Source: Cololabis saira (lineage: Eukaryota; Chordata; Actinopteri; Beloniformes; Belonidae). From it: a DNA stretch of 64,000 nucleotides. Position 1 is the stretch's first letter. Each line of letters starts with the position of its first letter. The stretch spans positions 434,001-498,000 of the forward strand of contig NC_084592.1 in NCBI RefSeq assembly GCF_033807715.1, read 5' to 3'. The notes below the pieces were generated by a model that saw only the letters and a list, made by a program, of their open reading frames with translations, was not told the DNA's origin and ran no database searches. Below, piece by piece: positions 20,727 to 31,230 of this stretch. The position numbers and the translations under genes are program-made.

Positions 20727-21925
20727 TCACCTTGAACTCTTAAAGCTGATATGGAGCTTAGTGCCTCTTTCTGCTTAATGTATCTAGCCAGCAAACGACC
20801 AGCTTTGTCCCCCTCCTCAAAAAATTTTTGTCGAGCCCTGAACAATGCAAATTCGGCTTTACGTGTTAGAATGGTGTTCAATTCATATTTGAGCCTGGTA
20901 AGGGTAGTTAGATGGGCAGAGGATGTTTTTTGTTTAAACACTCTTTCTGCTATGTTAAGTTTATTTTCCAGCTCCTTCTGCTTGATAATGCTTGTCTTTT
21001 TTTTAAAGGAAGCATGCCGTATGATGCAGCCCCTGATGAAAGCCTTAAGGGTTTCCCATTTTATGCCAGCAGAGGGCGCAGAGGGCAAGTTAGTCTCCTT
21101 GTAAAAGATAATTTGAGCTGTTAGATATTCTTTAAAATCCAAATCCAATAGAAGGCTAGAGTTAAGTCGCCATCTAGAGGCAAGCAGAGTTTTTTTAACG
21201 GGAAGCAAGCGGAAAAATACAGGAGCATGGTCCGAGAGGAGTATGTTACCAATAGTGGAGGAAACTATAGAGGAAGTGATAGAATTGGAGATAAGAAAGA
21301 AGTCTATTCTTGATAAAGTACCATGGGGGGATGAGTAAAAGGTATAATCTTTCTCGGAAGGATGTAGTAACCACCAAACATCTACAAACCCATAGTCTCT
21401 GCACATATCCCATAGCACCCGAGCAGCCCTATCTGCCTGAGAGGCAGGAGGGCTCCGGTCTAACACATGATCTAATACTAAGTTAAAATCTCCCCCCATG
21501 ATAATTGGATAATTCCCAAGACTGTTTAGATCAAATTCAAGTTTTCCGAAGAAAGCAGGGTCATATATATTTGGAGCGTACACATTCGCTATGATTAATG
21601 TTTGACCTTGAACCACAGATAGTAACAGTACATAACGACCAGCTTCATCTCTTAGTTCTTTAAGACACTTAAATTGTAATCGTTTGTTGAGTAAAGTCAC
21701 GACTCCCCTACTTCTGCTGCTCCCGCATGAAGCAAAAACTTGACCCACCCAGCCCCAGCACAGCTTTTTAACCTCCTCTGGCAACAAGTGAGTCTCCTGT
21801 AAGAGCACCACATCACATTTCTGGGACTTAATGAATGACATAATTTTCTTTTTCTTTATAGGATGGTGTATTCCCCTTATATTCCATGTCATAAAATTCA
21901 ATCCATGTCTATTGTCTCCTGCCAT
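20720..21925 (-). pseudogene. L1 ORF2, apurinic-type endonuclease domain
   Basis: 401 codons. The endonuclease signatures are in order: MTWNIRG near the start, LLQETH around residue 40, ANVYAPN, IIMGGDFNLV near residue 142, SRIDFFLIS near 205 and LLSDHAPV near 227. This domain nicks target DNA to start target-primed reverse transcription. The frame ends at a frameshift just before the RT. Confidence 0.93.
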
Positions 21926-22530
21926 TTTAAAAGATATTGAAGATAATCTTTAAATAATAGAACCATCCAAATATGTGCCAAGTGAGTGGCATGTGTATCT
22001 CCATATGATTATAAACAAATAAAAAAGAAGAAATATAACTTAAAGTGTCCAGCAGGGGCTGCTCAAAGAACACAAAAGCAAAATTCGGGTGATCAAAAGA
22101 AAACTTCACCCCGGTGCGCTTAAGCTGCGCGACCACAACAAGAAAAAAAAAACCACTTAGGTCCATGAGCACTGACAGCCACAGCTTTCCAGAAAGACGG
22201 CTGTGTAGCAGTAAATCTCATTACAATATTTAAGTGAGACTGGGATAACCTCAAAAAATTATCAAAGGAAACGTTTCTGATAGAATAACATGCAGCAATC
22301 TCTGAACGATCTTCCTCAGTAAGGTGCTGTAAGAGTTCAGCCAAACAGAATGGATAAAGTACATCAGAGTGAGTCCTCACCACCGCTGGTTAGATCTTCT
22401 ATGAGGAACCCGCGGTTGCTGGGAGAGAGTGGATGAAGTTGGCAGCTTTCTTCGGGTATTCAAACTCGCGTCGGCCGTCAGTTGTTTTTATTACCAGCAC
22501 GGCGGGATACATGAGTGAGAATTTGACGCC

Positions 22531-23280
22531 TCAGTCGTGCAGAAGCTGCTTGCATTGATTAAACTTGGAGCGCATCTCCACCACCGATCTGGAATAATCC
22601 GGGAAGACCATGATGTGGTGACCGTTCCATGTCACTCTCCCTGCCTTACGCGCTGCTGTAGCAATCCTCTCTCTGTCCTGGAACCGGAGAAACCTGGCGA
22701 TGATGGGCCGCGGAAGGAGTCCCCCGTCTGGTCGGCGTCTGGCGGCGGTCCTGTGCGCCCGGTCGATCTCAACTCCTCCGGGAAAGTCCAAATGCAGGAG
22801 TTGTGGGATGGTTTGGCGCAAAAAATGCAGAATGTCGCGGCCTTCACTTCCCTCAGGGAAACCGACAAACCGTAAGTTGTTACGCCTGCTCCTGTTTTCT
22901 AGGTCGTCAATTTTGCGGCGGAGTTGATCAACTTCGGTCTTGGTGGCCGGGGGGTCGTTTACCAACGCCTTATTAGCATCCTCCAGAAAGTCCAGTCTGC
23001 CCTCCTCATCACTGATGCGCGTCGTCAACTCTGCTATCTTGCTTTCAACAGCTGTGGTTGTTCGCTCTATGATGCTGAGTTTTTCCTCTTGTTTCCCTGA
23101 TGTTTCTTTGAGCAGTGCATATATTTTAGCAATATCCGCAGACAGCGAGGCATTGCCAATGTCGGGTTCACTGGGCTCTGCAGGCTGGTTAGCATTAGCA
23201 CTGTGAGCTAGTCCGGATCTGGATGTCGCGTTTGAGCTGTTCCTTGTAGAGACGCAAGTTAACTTCGTTTGGTTTGGCAT
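22531..23280 (-). pseudogene. L1 ORF1 (coiled coil plus RRM-like nucleic acid chaperone), premature stop
   Basis: The N-terminus is low complexity. It is followed by a coiled coil (about residues 45-130: heptads around KQEEKLSIIERTT and DLENRSRRNNLRF) and an RRM-like domain (LRFVGFPEG, VEIDRAHR, PRPIIARFLRFQDRERI). A TGA at 22531-22533 ends the frame at 249 codons, but the same frame stays open and conserved to about 22382 (GVKFSLMYPAVL, FEYPKKAANFI). The stop is therefore a later mutation, plausibly CGA to TGA at a CpG. Confidence 0.88.
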
Positions 23281-23419
23281 CTTGTTGGGTTACTTGTCGA
23301 TGTTACAATTACAGAAAGTTCAATAAGTTCCCATATCTCACGTATTCGCGTATTATACTGCTTCCATCGCCGGAGCTCCCTTTCAGGCTGCCATACTAGC
23401 TGATCGCCTCACGTGACTC

Positions 23420-23435
23420 GCAGTTTAAAAGGTTT
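23420..23435. repeat. Target-site duplication of the L1 (right copy)
   Basis: An exact 16-bp match to 17799-17814. It marks the 5' end of the minus-strand L1. Confidence 0.95.
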
Positions 23436-24163
23436 AAAAATTCTCTCGACAGTGGGTCGGAGGTATTGTCAATGTGTAGATTAAAATCAACAGTTATTAA
23501 AATTCTGTTGTAAGTGGTATGTATGATTGATAAAAGCTCTGAAAATTCACTGATAAAAACAGTGGAGTGATGGGGTGGTCTATAAACAGTTAAACAAAGA
23601 ATAGGAGGACTGCTAAAAACAAAGGCAAGGTGTTCAAATGAGGAGTAGTTGTTAAAAGAGACCTCCTTTGTAGCTAATATGTTTTTAAAAATTGAAGCTG
23701 TGCCGCCTCCCTTTCTAACACCCCGTGTAGTAAATAAAAAATTAAAATTTGGTGGAGAAGCCTGGATGAGGGAAAATGCAACGTCCGTGCCAAGCCATGT
23801 CTCTGTTAAAAGAATACCATCAAGTTTATGATGTACAATAAGATCATTTAAAATAAAGGTTTTGTTTAAAAGAGAGCGCACGTTCAACACAGCCAAGTTA
23901 ATGTCTGTGCTGAACGTGCGCTCACGACCACAACGTACCGGGTTGATAAAAACAAGATTGTCTCTGTTAAAACCAGTGGGTCTGTGGATCTGACGGGGAA
24001 AACGGGTGGTGACCAGGGGATGAATTGGTTGAGGATCTGGTGTGTGGGTGGCGCCAGATGTAGCTGATTTTATGGAGGAATTATCTGGTGGGGGTGGCAA
24101 TGATGACTGTGACCTATGGGGGAAGCTGGAGAGGGGGGCAGTGCTGTGAGCGGCTGGCTCCAC
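23420..24163 (-). CDS. L2 ORF2, N-terminal endonuclease part
   Basis: About 248 codons up to the L1 target duplication. Endonuclease motifs are present: LAVLNVRSLLNK (residues ~85-97), GILLTETWLG (~115), GGTASIFK (~148), LTVYRPPH and ITVDFNLHID (~220). This is the L2/CR1-type apurinic endonuclease. The frame carries on in register at 17798. The start shown is the first ATG in the open frame, 57 bp past the ORF1 stop. Confidence 0.88.
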
Positions 24164-24220
24164 AGGTGGAGAGGAAGACTCCGGGCCCGAGCTGGGAGTG
24201 TGGGTGTGGCCAGAAAATAG

Positions 24221-25369
24221 TCACTCCCGTGGAGCCGACAGAACCGCGTGCTGAATGTTTGCAGCCAACACGCGGCCCCCCAGCCTGTTTGGGTGAAGTC
24301 CGTCGGGCCTATAAAAGGAGGGACAATTCCAGAAAAGATTAAAATTGTCGATAAAACCAAAGTTAAGAGCTCTGCAGGTGTTCTGTAGCCAAGAGCTCAG
24401 ATACAGCAGCCTGCTGAAGCGCCATGCTCCTCGGGACAGCGTTGGAAGGGGGCCGCTGATAAAAATGGACTTCCCACAGTTTTTAAGGAAGGTGAACAGC
24501 TCATTAAAATCATTTTTTAAAAGCTCAGAGCGCGGTTTCCCCAGAATCACCGGGACTGTGGCTCCAGGGAAGCAATGTGTGGCTGCGTTGAAGAACCTAA
24601 TGTTCCGGGATATTGAGTCTCCCACGATCAGTGTGGTTGGGGAGAAGAGGGGACGAGGAGAAGAAGGTTGTGGGGACTCATGGTTGGGGGATGCAAGGTC
24701 CCCGCTGGGTGCCCGGGTAGACGGGTGAGGTGGTGAGGCTGTGGCCGCGGCATCAGACGAGGAACGGGGATTTCCTGCCGGCTCCGGACGAGGACGAGGA
24801 GGGCCGCCGGAGCGCCGGAGCACGGCCTCCCTCAGGATTTCCCGCCGGGCAGAGGAGGTCGTCGGCCGGGATGAGGTTGAGCGTCGCTGGGGCTCCTGGG
24901 TGTCGCCAGCTGACGGTGGAGGGGCTGTGGTGTCGGCCGGCGCTGTTGTCGGGTGCAGAGCTGAAACCGCAGGTGACGGGACATCAGCCGGATGGACTGG
25001 ATTTTCATCCGGTGACAAAGCCGTGTAGCGGTTGGAGAGGCTCAGCGGAGGAGGAGGAGAGGCGGCCCCGCCTGAGTGCTTCTTGCGGCCGCGAACCACC
25101 ACTTCAGACCAGGGTGGTTCGTGGTTCGGTGTGGAGCAGGAGGAGGGCCGTGGACAGGTGGAAGGATCCCACACGGCTGTATCCAGGAGGGCCGCGCTCA
25201 GTTCTGAGATCTTCCTGGACTGCCCGGCCGCCACCTCCATGACGCTGGAGAGCAGGGAGTCCTTCTGCTTCAAGTCCTCGGAGAGTCGTCTGACATCATC
25301 CTCCAGGTCGGTGATTCTTTTGTTTGCTCGTGTGAGGAGTTTGTTTTCCTCACACGGCAGAGCTGGCAT
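24221..25369 (-). CDS. L2 ORF1 with coiled coil and SGNH-type esterase domain
   Basis: 382 codons, open throughout. Residues about 8-65 form a coiled coil (TRANKRITDLEDDVRRLSED). Residues about 70-230 are rich in proline, serine and alanine. The C-terminal domain begins with VGDSISRNIRFF (the GDS block with the catalytic serine, near residue 247), has an ISGPLPT block and ends with DGLHPNRLGG, which supplies the catalytic Asp-x-x-His pair. This domain organisation is known for ORF1 of CR1/L2-group LINEs, where the esterase-like domain is thought to act in membrane or lipid interaction. It appears intact here. Confidence 0.9.
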   Translation of the reverse strand: MPALPCEENKLLTRANKRITDLEDDVRRLSEDLKQKDSLLSSVMEVAAGQSRKISELSAALLDTAVWDPSTCPRPSSCSTPNHEPPWSEVVVRGRKKHSGGAASPPPPLSLSNRYTALSPDENPVHPADVPSPAVSALHPTTAPADTTAPPPSAGDTQEPQRRSTSSRPTTSSARREILREAVLRRSGGPPRPRPEPAGNPRSSSDAAATASPPHPSTRAPSGDLASPNHESPQPSSPRPLFSPTTLIVGDSISRNIRFFNAATHCFPGATVPVILGKPRSELLKNDFNELFTFLKNCGKSIFISGPLPTLSRGAWRFSRLLYLSSWLQNTCRALNFGFIDNFNLFWNCPSFYRPDGLHPNRLGGRVLAANIQHAVLSAPRE

Positions 25370-25660
25370 TGTGTAGCTGGGGAGAACAGAAAAAAGAGCT
25401 CCGGCAGCAAGGTGTGTGGTCCACAGCGTTGATGTTCAGGAGAGGTATGACTGTATCCTTTAAGGACAGCCTGAGGTACAGGCACTTACCGGCGCGGGCC
25501 CAGTAAAGGGCCCGGTGAGGTGAGAAGGTATCCGGTAAGCAATCCGGTAAGCTCGGCGGTAGAGGTGAGAATTTCTCAGCGTTTTCCCACGCTGTCAAAC
25601 GCTTCTGCTTCCACGTTCTGCTGCTTCCGCGTTCTGCTGCTTCCGCGTTCTGCTGCTTCC
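25370..25660 (-). other. L2 5' region with a short tandem repeat
   Basis: No coding sequence. Three copies of a GCTTCCGCGTTCTGCT-type unit lie at about 25593-25662. The exact 5' end is not certain because a second L2 fragment begins shortly after. Confidence 0.55.
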
Positions 25661-25770
25661 CTAACTATTATAGTCTTGTTCTATAGCTGCAACTATGACT
25701 TCTGACTCTAACACACTACAGTTTACACTACCTAGAGATTTACCAACACCAGCTAGAGGTTTACTAAACA

Positions 25771-26286
25771 CTAACTATAGGCTTTACTAAACAGAAAGGT
25801 TTTAAGTTTAGTTTTAAAGGTGGAGGTGGTGTCAGCCTCCTTAACCCAGATTGGAAGTTGGTTCCAAAGTAATGGTGCCTGATAGCAGAACGCCCGCCCT
25901 CCAAATCTACATTTAGATACTCTAGGAACTACGAATAAACCTGCACTCTGAGAGCGGAGATCTCTGCCAGGAACATAAGGCACTATCAGGTCTTGTAAAT
26001 ACTGCGGAGCTAAGCCGTTTTGGGCTTTATACGCAAGTAATACAATTTTAAATTGGATTCTGAATTTCACGGGTAGCCAATGGAGCGAAGCTGAAACTGG
26101 AGAGACCTGGTCTCTCCTGCTGATTCCTGTCAGTACTCGCGCTTCTGTATTTTGGATCAGCTGGAGCCTATTCAGCAAATTACTTGGACATCCTGCTAAT
26201 AACACATTACAGTAATCTAGTCTAGAAGATACAAACGCATGAACTAGCTGCATCACTCTGCGAGAGGATTTTCCTAATCTTTGCAA
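25771..26286 (-). pseudogene. Second L2-clade LINE fragment, 3' end of ORF2
   Basis: 171 codons of the RT C-terminal region: SSRLDYCNVLLAGCP, LHWLPVKFRIQFKI and LLWNQLPIWVKEA. It is a different L2 subfamily from the element at 14808-25660. Degraded upstream sequence in other frames runs to about 26480, so it is 5' truncated. Confidence 0.9.
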
Positions 26287-26735
26287 TATTACAGAGATAG
26301 AAAAATGCTATTTTTCCAACCTGATTAATATATGGTTTAAGTGACAAATCCTGGTCGAAAGCAACACCAAGGTTTCTCACAGTTGCACTGGTCCATCTAA
26401 TCCCTTCTTAAGATGCTTTGTACCAAAAATGATAACCTCTGTTTATCTGAATTTAGAAGCAAAAATTGCAAAATGAAAAAAGTGTTTTCTCATTCCTTTC
26501 ATCTCATCTAGGACTTCGGCCAACATGCTAGCAGCACCTGTTTCCTCGTTAGCTGCGGTCGTGCTAGCTTCCAGTGCAGTTGCAGTTGCTCGCACTCTCG
26601 CTCTTGCAGTGGGTTCCTTGGCTCATTTTTAATGCCATGTCGTAAAAGACAAACTTTATCTCAGTTCTTTTCCAAAAACCACCATTTATTAGTTGTTAAA
26701 TATGGGGTTTATAGACCACTAGGTTGGGAGCTCAA
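26287..26735 (-). other. Degraded L2 upstream part, then unassigned sequence
   Basis: 26287-26480 continues the L2 homology out of frame. 26481-26735 shows no recognisable feature. Confidence 0.4.
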
Positions 26736-27278
26736 TTATTGAACAGCCATCCGGTCGGGTGGGGGCGGGAAAACCTCCAAAATGTCTTTTACTGTAGAGC
26801 TCTCTGGTTTGACCCATTTATTAAACACATCTTTCAGGTGGGCGCACAGTTTGCACGGAGTTTCACCTGGGTTAATGTCAAGGGAGCGAAATCTTCTTCT
26901 GTAAGTGTCAGCTGTGATCTCGTATTTAGCCAAGATTACTTCTTTGACCTTTTCATAATCTTCCGTATCAGAAATGTCCATGACACTATGTGCTTTACCC
27001 GTGAGCAAAGGGATGAACTGAAAAGCCCACTATTCTTTAGGCCAACGACAGACTGTGGCCATTCCTTCAAATGTCGTAAAGTAATGTTCAATGTCATCAT
27101 CAGGAGAGAGTGGCATAAGTTTGGGCTCAGGGTGGATGTATGGCGTCCCGAGTGCCGATGGTGTGGGTGGTGGTGGCAGCTCATTCTGCGGGATGGTTTG
27201 GCTGGCCATCCCCTGATTTCCACCTTCATTGCCATCATTCATTCCTGATGTGCCCTCAAATTCATCTCTTAAATGCAT
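26736..27278 (-). pseudogene. Ty3/Gypsy Gag remnant with SCAN-like region (two frames)
   Basis: The upstream frame (27278-27030) has an acidic, proline-rich N-terminus and then DDIEHYFTTFEGMATVCRWPKE. The downstream frame (27008-26736) has LTGKAHSVMDISDTEDYEKV, then AKYEITADTYRRRFRSL and a helical segment CKLCAHLKDVFNKWV. This is the Gag type of Gmr1-like Gypsy elements from which vertebrate SCAN domains are thought to derive. A frameshift or small deletion lies at about 27010-27030. No protease or pol follows, so it is a fragment. Confidence 0.85.
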
Positions 27279-27736
27279 AAACTGATGCTACATGCTGTCC
27301 CATCTCTGATATTGGCGTACAGATTCTCTCTCCAACACTCGGTCTCTAAATGATTTCTCGTGACACCACTTGTCAGCTGGTCCAAGTGGCTGAGACGCCA
27401 AAAAATGAGGATACCCAGACGAAATCTTCAGGAAAGGAATTTCTTTTTGTATTTATTTTGTTGGCAGAACCTCAAACACGACATGCAACCTCTAGCCCTG
27501 TAATGGTCTCTAATCCCTGGCCCAAACCATTCTGCCTTCATACCTGCCTAAAAAAAACATCTCCTAAATCTATACATAAATATACACATAAAAACCCATA
27601 AAAATATAATATAAATACAAAACACCCCAATAAATAACCACAACTACGTTACAAATATTTACCCAATTAAAATAAGCAGTTAACTACCTCTCTGTCTACC
27701 TCACACTTGGTGCCTCCCGCTAAAAGGTAGGAACTA
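27279..27736 (-). other. Possible Gypsy leader/LTR remnant
   Basis: Upstream of gag on the minus strand is TTTTTTGGCGTCTCAGCCAC at about 27380-27400, where a primer binding site would be expected, followed by AT-rich sequence. A matching second LTR is not visible, so this is tentative. Confidence 0.3.
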
Positions 27737-28040
27737 GGGGCACGGTGGTGCAGCATGGCAGCCGTCTCACAGCAAGAAGGTCCTGGGTTCAATTTCTCCC
27801 GGGGACGCTGTGGGCGCTGAGTGCGTGTTAGTTCCCCCATGACTTCAGCACCCACACCCTGGGTGGGGTTGGTGGAAGGTCTTTCTGTGTGGAGTTTGCA
27901 TGTTCTCCCCGTGTTCCCCTGGGTAGTTAATGTGAGCTTCCCTCACAAAAACATGCAGCAGTCCTGGGCTCTACTGCCCCCTCTGGCCAACCGGGGAACA
28001 GATGGGGTGGGAGCAGACCCGGCTGCAGAAACAAATTAGA
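27737..28040 (+). mobile_element. tRNA-derived SINE
   Basis: It starts GGGGCACGGTGGTGCAGC (A-box-like) and has a B box GGTTCAATTTC near 27787, then the common teleost body GTGTGGAGTTTGCATGTTCT. The 3' part (CTGGCCAACCGGGG) is shared with 61236-61509. Confidence 0.75.
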
Positions 28041-28244
28041 GGGGGGGCTTTAAATTTTTTGGGGGGGGCATACTTTTTCAACTTACATTTTATCTGCCTC
28101 AGGCTGCACAGTGGCTCTGTGGCCACTCCTACTGTATTGTCAAATCATTTTCTCTCAATAAAACGGGCAGTTCATCCCAAAATATATTAAAAAAACAATA
28201 CAGTAGTGTAGTGCTGTCCATTTATTCCAATCAAAGTCAAACAT

Positions 28245-28535
28245 TTATGTAACAAAGAACAGCAACGGGGGCTGTGGCGTAAAGAGAGAACAGCACCATA
28301 CAGCCGTCTCCTCCACTCTCTCCTGCTCTGTAGTCTCCGCTGTCACTATCTCCCCTACAGTCTCCCTTGCCGTCTTCTCCACTGTCTTAGCCACTGTCTC
28401 TTCCACCATCTCCTCTGACCTGGCAACCTTTTTAGGGGGCTGACTCTTTGCTGCCCAGAATGACAGAATGCTCTTTTTCTTCTTCCCTGACATCTTTGAA
28501 ATAGACAAAGGCAAACAGTAAAAAAATAGGCACAC
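28245..28535 (-). pseudogene. hAT transposase N-terminal fragment (probable)
   Basis: A frame of 96 codons contains MSGKKKKSILSFWAAKSQPP followed by a KVARSEE run. A basic 'lysine-rich then LSFW/FSFF' start is common in hAT-family proteins of the ZMYM/KIAA1586 type. After it comes a valine-threonine-glutamate repeat (VEETVAKTVEKTARETV). No catalytic region is present. Confidence 0.45.
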
Positions 28536-28581
28536 TTTCTGTTCATCGTTTACTCTTTACTCTTCAGACTAAAACTATAAT

Positions 28582-29288
28582 CCAGTGGCGGACCGTCAGG
28601 GCCGTCTAGACCTTCTCTGAAGGCCTAACTATTATCAAAATAATGAAAAAATATATAAATATGGTGTCTTTAATAATACTTTAGTTTACCTATTGTTAGA
28701 CTTATCTGAGCTTATACATATTGCTGGCTTGCATTAGAACAAGTATAAGCACCTGTTTATTTACTTTACATTGAGTTGACTGTGTGGCTGTGGCTTAATC
28801 CACAGACATGCAGCTCTGTTTCGTTATGGTTTGTGGAGAAAGCACTGGTTTAGAATAGAGGAGAGCTGCTTTCCAAACTCAAATAACGTTATACACAGTT
28901 GTGGGCTATTTGGGTAGACAAACTCACATATGAGGATTGGAAGAATAGATGATTACTTTTTTCTAGGGCTGGCAAGCGATGAATTTTTCTTTAATCGTGA
29001 TTAATGGCTGAATTTCAGTAATTAATCACATATTTGCATGTATAAAATTATATTATTTTGCATTTCACAACAGTTTTTAAGACCATATTAACAATGTAAA
29101 TCAACTCTTACCAGTGTATGTTGATTGGGAATCAAATGAATGCAAAGAAAGTTACTTTATGAACTCAACTTTTGGATTTATTTTAGTTCCAACTCGTCTG
29201 CAACCTGTGCGTGCCCGCACATCCACGGAACGAGCACGCAGCGGGAAAAAAACTGCCCAGCAACAAGACATACTATTTTCTGATTGGC
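28582..29288 (+). mobile_element. hAT-type terminal fragment and AT-rich sequence
   Basis: CAGTGGCGGACCGTCAGGGC at 28582 looks like a hAT end. A second segment at about 28966 (TAGGGCTGGCAAGCGATG, with AATCGTGATTAAT) is also hAT-like. No opposite end with a matching 8-bp duplication was found. No gene is seen. Confidence 0.4.
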
Positions 29289-30139
29289 TCAAGGTTCAAG
29301 GTTCAAGGTGTTTATTTGTCACACAGAATGTACAAGTACATGCATTGTGAAAAACTTATGCTGGGTCGTCCTCCACAATACATAGTTAAAACAATAATAA
29401 TAAAATGCTAGTCTAAAAGAAAAAAAAAAAAACGTTTAAAAGAACTAAAATCAGCGTACAAGGCCGTCAAATCATAGTGTTCATTTGTGTTTGTTCAGCA
29501 GTCTGACTGTGGAATAAAACTGTTCTTCAGTCTGCTGGTATTGGGCTTGATTGACTGGTATCGTTTCCCTGAGGGCAGCAACTTAAAAAATGTGTTTTGG
29601 GGGTGTGTGGGGTCCTTTATAATCCTCAGGGATTTGCTGAGGCAGCGCTGTGTGTACAGTTCCTCCAGTGTAGGCAACTGACAGCCAGTGATGCGCTCGG
29701 CTGAGCGCACCACCCTCCTGAGAGCTCTATGATCTCTGTCGGTGCAGCTCCCGTACCAGCTGGTGAAGCTGCTGGTCAGCAGGCTCTCCACCGTCCCCCG
29801 ATAAAAGTTCCGGATGGTGTTATTGGTCAGGGCGAACTGTTTGAGACGCCTGAGTCCATACAGGCGCTGTTGCGCTTTCGCGACCACCACGGTTGTGTGT
29901 GTCTCCCATTTCAGTTGTTCGTGGATGTGTACTCCCAGGTATTTAAAGGTTTCCACCCTCTCCACCACAGCACCATTAATGGTGACAGGAGGTTGTGGGT
30001 CCCTCCCCCGCCTGTAATCCACAATGACCTCCTTGGTCTTGGAGACGTTCATTTGGAGGTGGTTCTCCTCACACCACCGCTCCAGGCTGGTGACTTCCTC
30101 CCTGTAAGCTGCCTCGTCATCACCTGGTGATGACGAGGC
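29289..30139 (-). mobile_element. Rex1 LINE fragment, 5' truncated
   Basis: The 3' end is marked by direct repeats of AAGGTTC at 29289-29312. The coding part lies on the minus strand and stops at a perfect palindrome (30111-30139). Confidence 0.85.
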
Positions 30140-30268
30140 TGGTAGGTCGCTGACGCGGGACCGCTGTAAACTCAGCAGAGAAATCCTCCTCCGCCCCGCC
30201 CGTTCAGCATTAATTTCTGTGCGCTCGACTTTATCACTTTTCAGCGTGAGAAATGTCAGGTGTGGCAT
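29495..30268 (-). pseudogene. Rex1 reverse transcriptase, C-terminal part
   Basis: 257 codons are open, but only about residues 50-257 are Rex1. Landmarks are YREEVTSLERWCEENHLQMN, VETFKYLGVHI, FTSWYGSCTDRDHRALRRVV, ITGCQLPTLEELYTQRC and FFKLLPSGKRYQSIKP. The catalytic YADD region is missing. The first 45 or so residues come from sequence beyond the 5' truncation. Confidence 0.88.
30111..30139. repeat. Perfect palindrome at the Rex1 5' break
   Basis: GCCTCGTCATCACC, one T, then its exact reverse complement. It lies exactly where Rex1 homology ends. Confidence 0.85.
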
Positions 30269-30534
30269 GTGAGCGTGTGAACTGGTTGAAATGCGTGTGT
30301 CTCACGCTCAATGAGTGAGACTTGAGAGCTTTGAGATAGAGAAAATGAGAAATCTTTGGAGTAAATTTGCTTTTACTCCAGGGCGGGCACGGCTGACTCT
30401 GTGGGCGGGCACGGCCCCCCAATGCCCGCCCATGCCGCCGGGTCTGGGTGGGAGGATCCGGCCGGAATAACATGATCCTCCACGCGCTACGTCCGGCCAG
30501 AGAAGCCCCACCCTGTCTGGTGAAAAGAAGCGGC
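30140..30534. other. Unassigned GC-rich sequence
   Basis: Contains GGGCGGGCACGGC direct repeats at about 30382 and 30402. No gene is seen. Confidence 0.4.
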
Positions 30535-30665
30535 CTGCTCACTCCTCAGGTTAAGGAGGAGACCTGAGCTCAGTGCAGGAACTCCCGGGGTTGGTAGAGG
30601 GAGCAATGCCCAGGACTGGCACTTAGGTAGAGCGCTGGGTGATTAAATGGGGGATACAAATATTT
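30535..30665 (+). mobile_element. SINE 3' fragment, same family as 61236-61509
   Basis: The block GCTCACTCCTCAGGTTAAGG, then GAGACCTGAGCTCAGTG and a GCAATGCCCAGGAC segment match 61406-61490. The tRNA-like head is absent. Confidence 0.75.
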
Positions 30666-31230
30666 TAAAAGGAAAAGGTAGGCGTGGGAACTCTTTTGTT
30701 TGGACACTCTGAAAAGAAGAGGAGCAACAGAGGTATGCTTCCACACAACAATATTTCACATCCAGTCGGCCATTCGTTAAACTACAATTTTCTGTTCACA
30801 GGGGAACATCAGGGTAACGTTCATGCTCAAATTACTCAACAATTTAACGTATTCGCGTCTTTATTAACTGTACTCATTCCTGTATGGTTCATGGTTATTT
30901 ACCCCATTTCAGATCGTAACTAACCCCTCAGTTATTATAAGTATCTCATCACCATAATTTTTCTCCATTGTTGTTCTCCACTCTTGTAGTTTGTTGTGCT
31001 GGTCTGCCCCCTCCTTTTCTCTTCTGTGCATGTCTGCTGGAGCTGCATGCTGCAATGCAGTCCCACCCTCTGACCACCCCGCTGCTTGCTTCCACCTGTC
31101 TGCCCCCCCCGACCACCTGAGTGTCTGCTTATATATAGTCATCCCTATAGTGCACCAGCTAACCATTGTCTGTATCTCTCGTCTCTGTTCTTCATTCTCT
31201 CTTTCTGTTCTCTCTTTTCCCGCTGTGCCC
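30666..31230. other. Intergenic, no feature recognised
   Basis: No reading frame, repeat or RNA gene that I can support. A pyrimidine-rich stretch runs from 30990 to 31230. Confidence 0.5.

Larger units (their letters stand above)
17815..23419 (-). mobile_element. L1-clade LINE, full-length-like but inactivated
   Basis: The element has 16-bp target duplications on both sides, a T-run (A-tail of the minus strand) at its left end and an A-rich 3' UTR at about 17990-18110. ORF1 lies at about 22382-23280 and ORF2 at 18137-21925. It interrupts L2 ORF2. ORF2 carries two frameshifts and ORF1 one in-frame stop. Confidence 0.95.
14808..25660 (-). mobile_element. L2-clade LINE, nearly intact, split by an L1 insertion
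   Basis: The element is on the minus strand. Its 3' end has TTTAAACTTAAACT-type tail repeats near 14808-14835, then a 3' UTR. ORF2 and ORF1 follow toward higher coordinates, and a GC-rich 5' region ends near 25660. Without the 5.6-kb L1 at 17815-23419 it is about 5.2 kb. Both ORFs remain open apart from that insertion. Confidence 0.88.
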
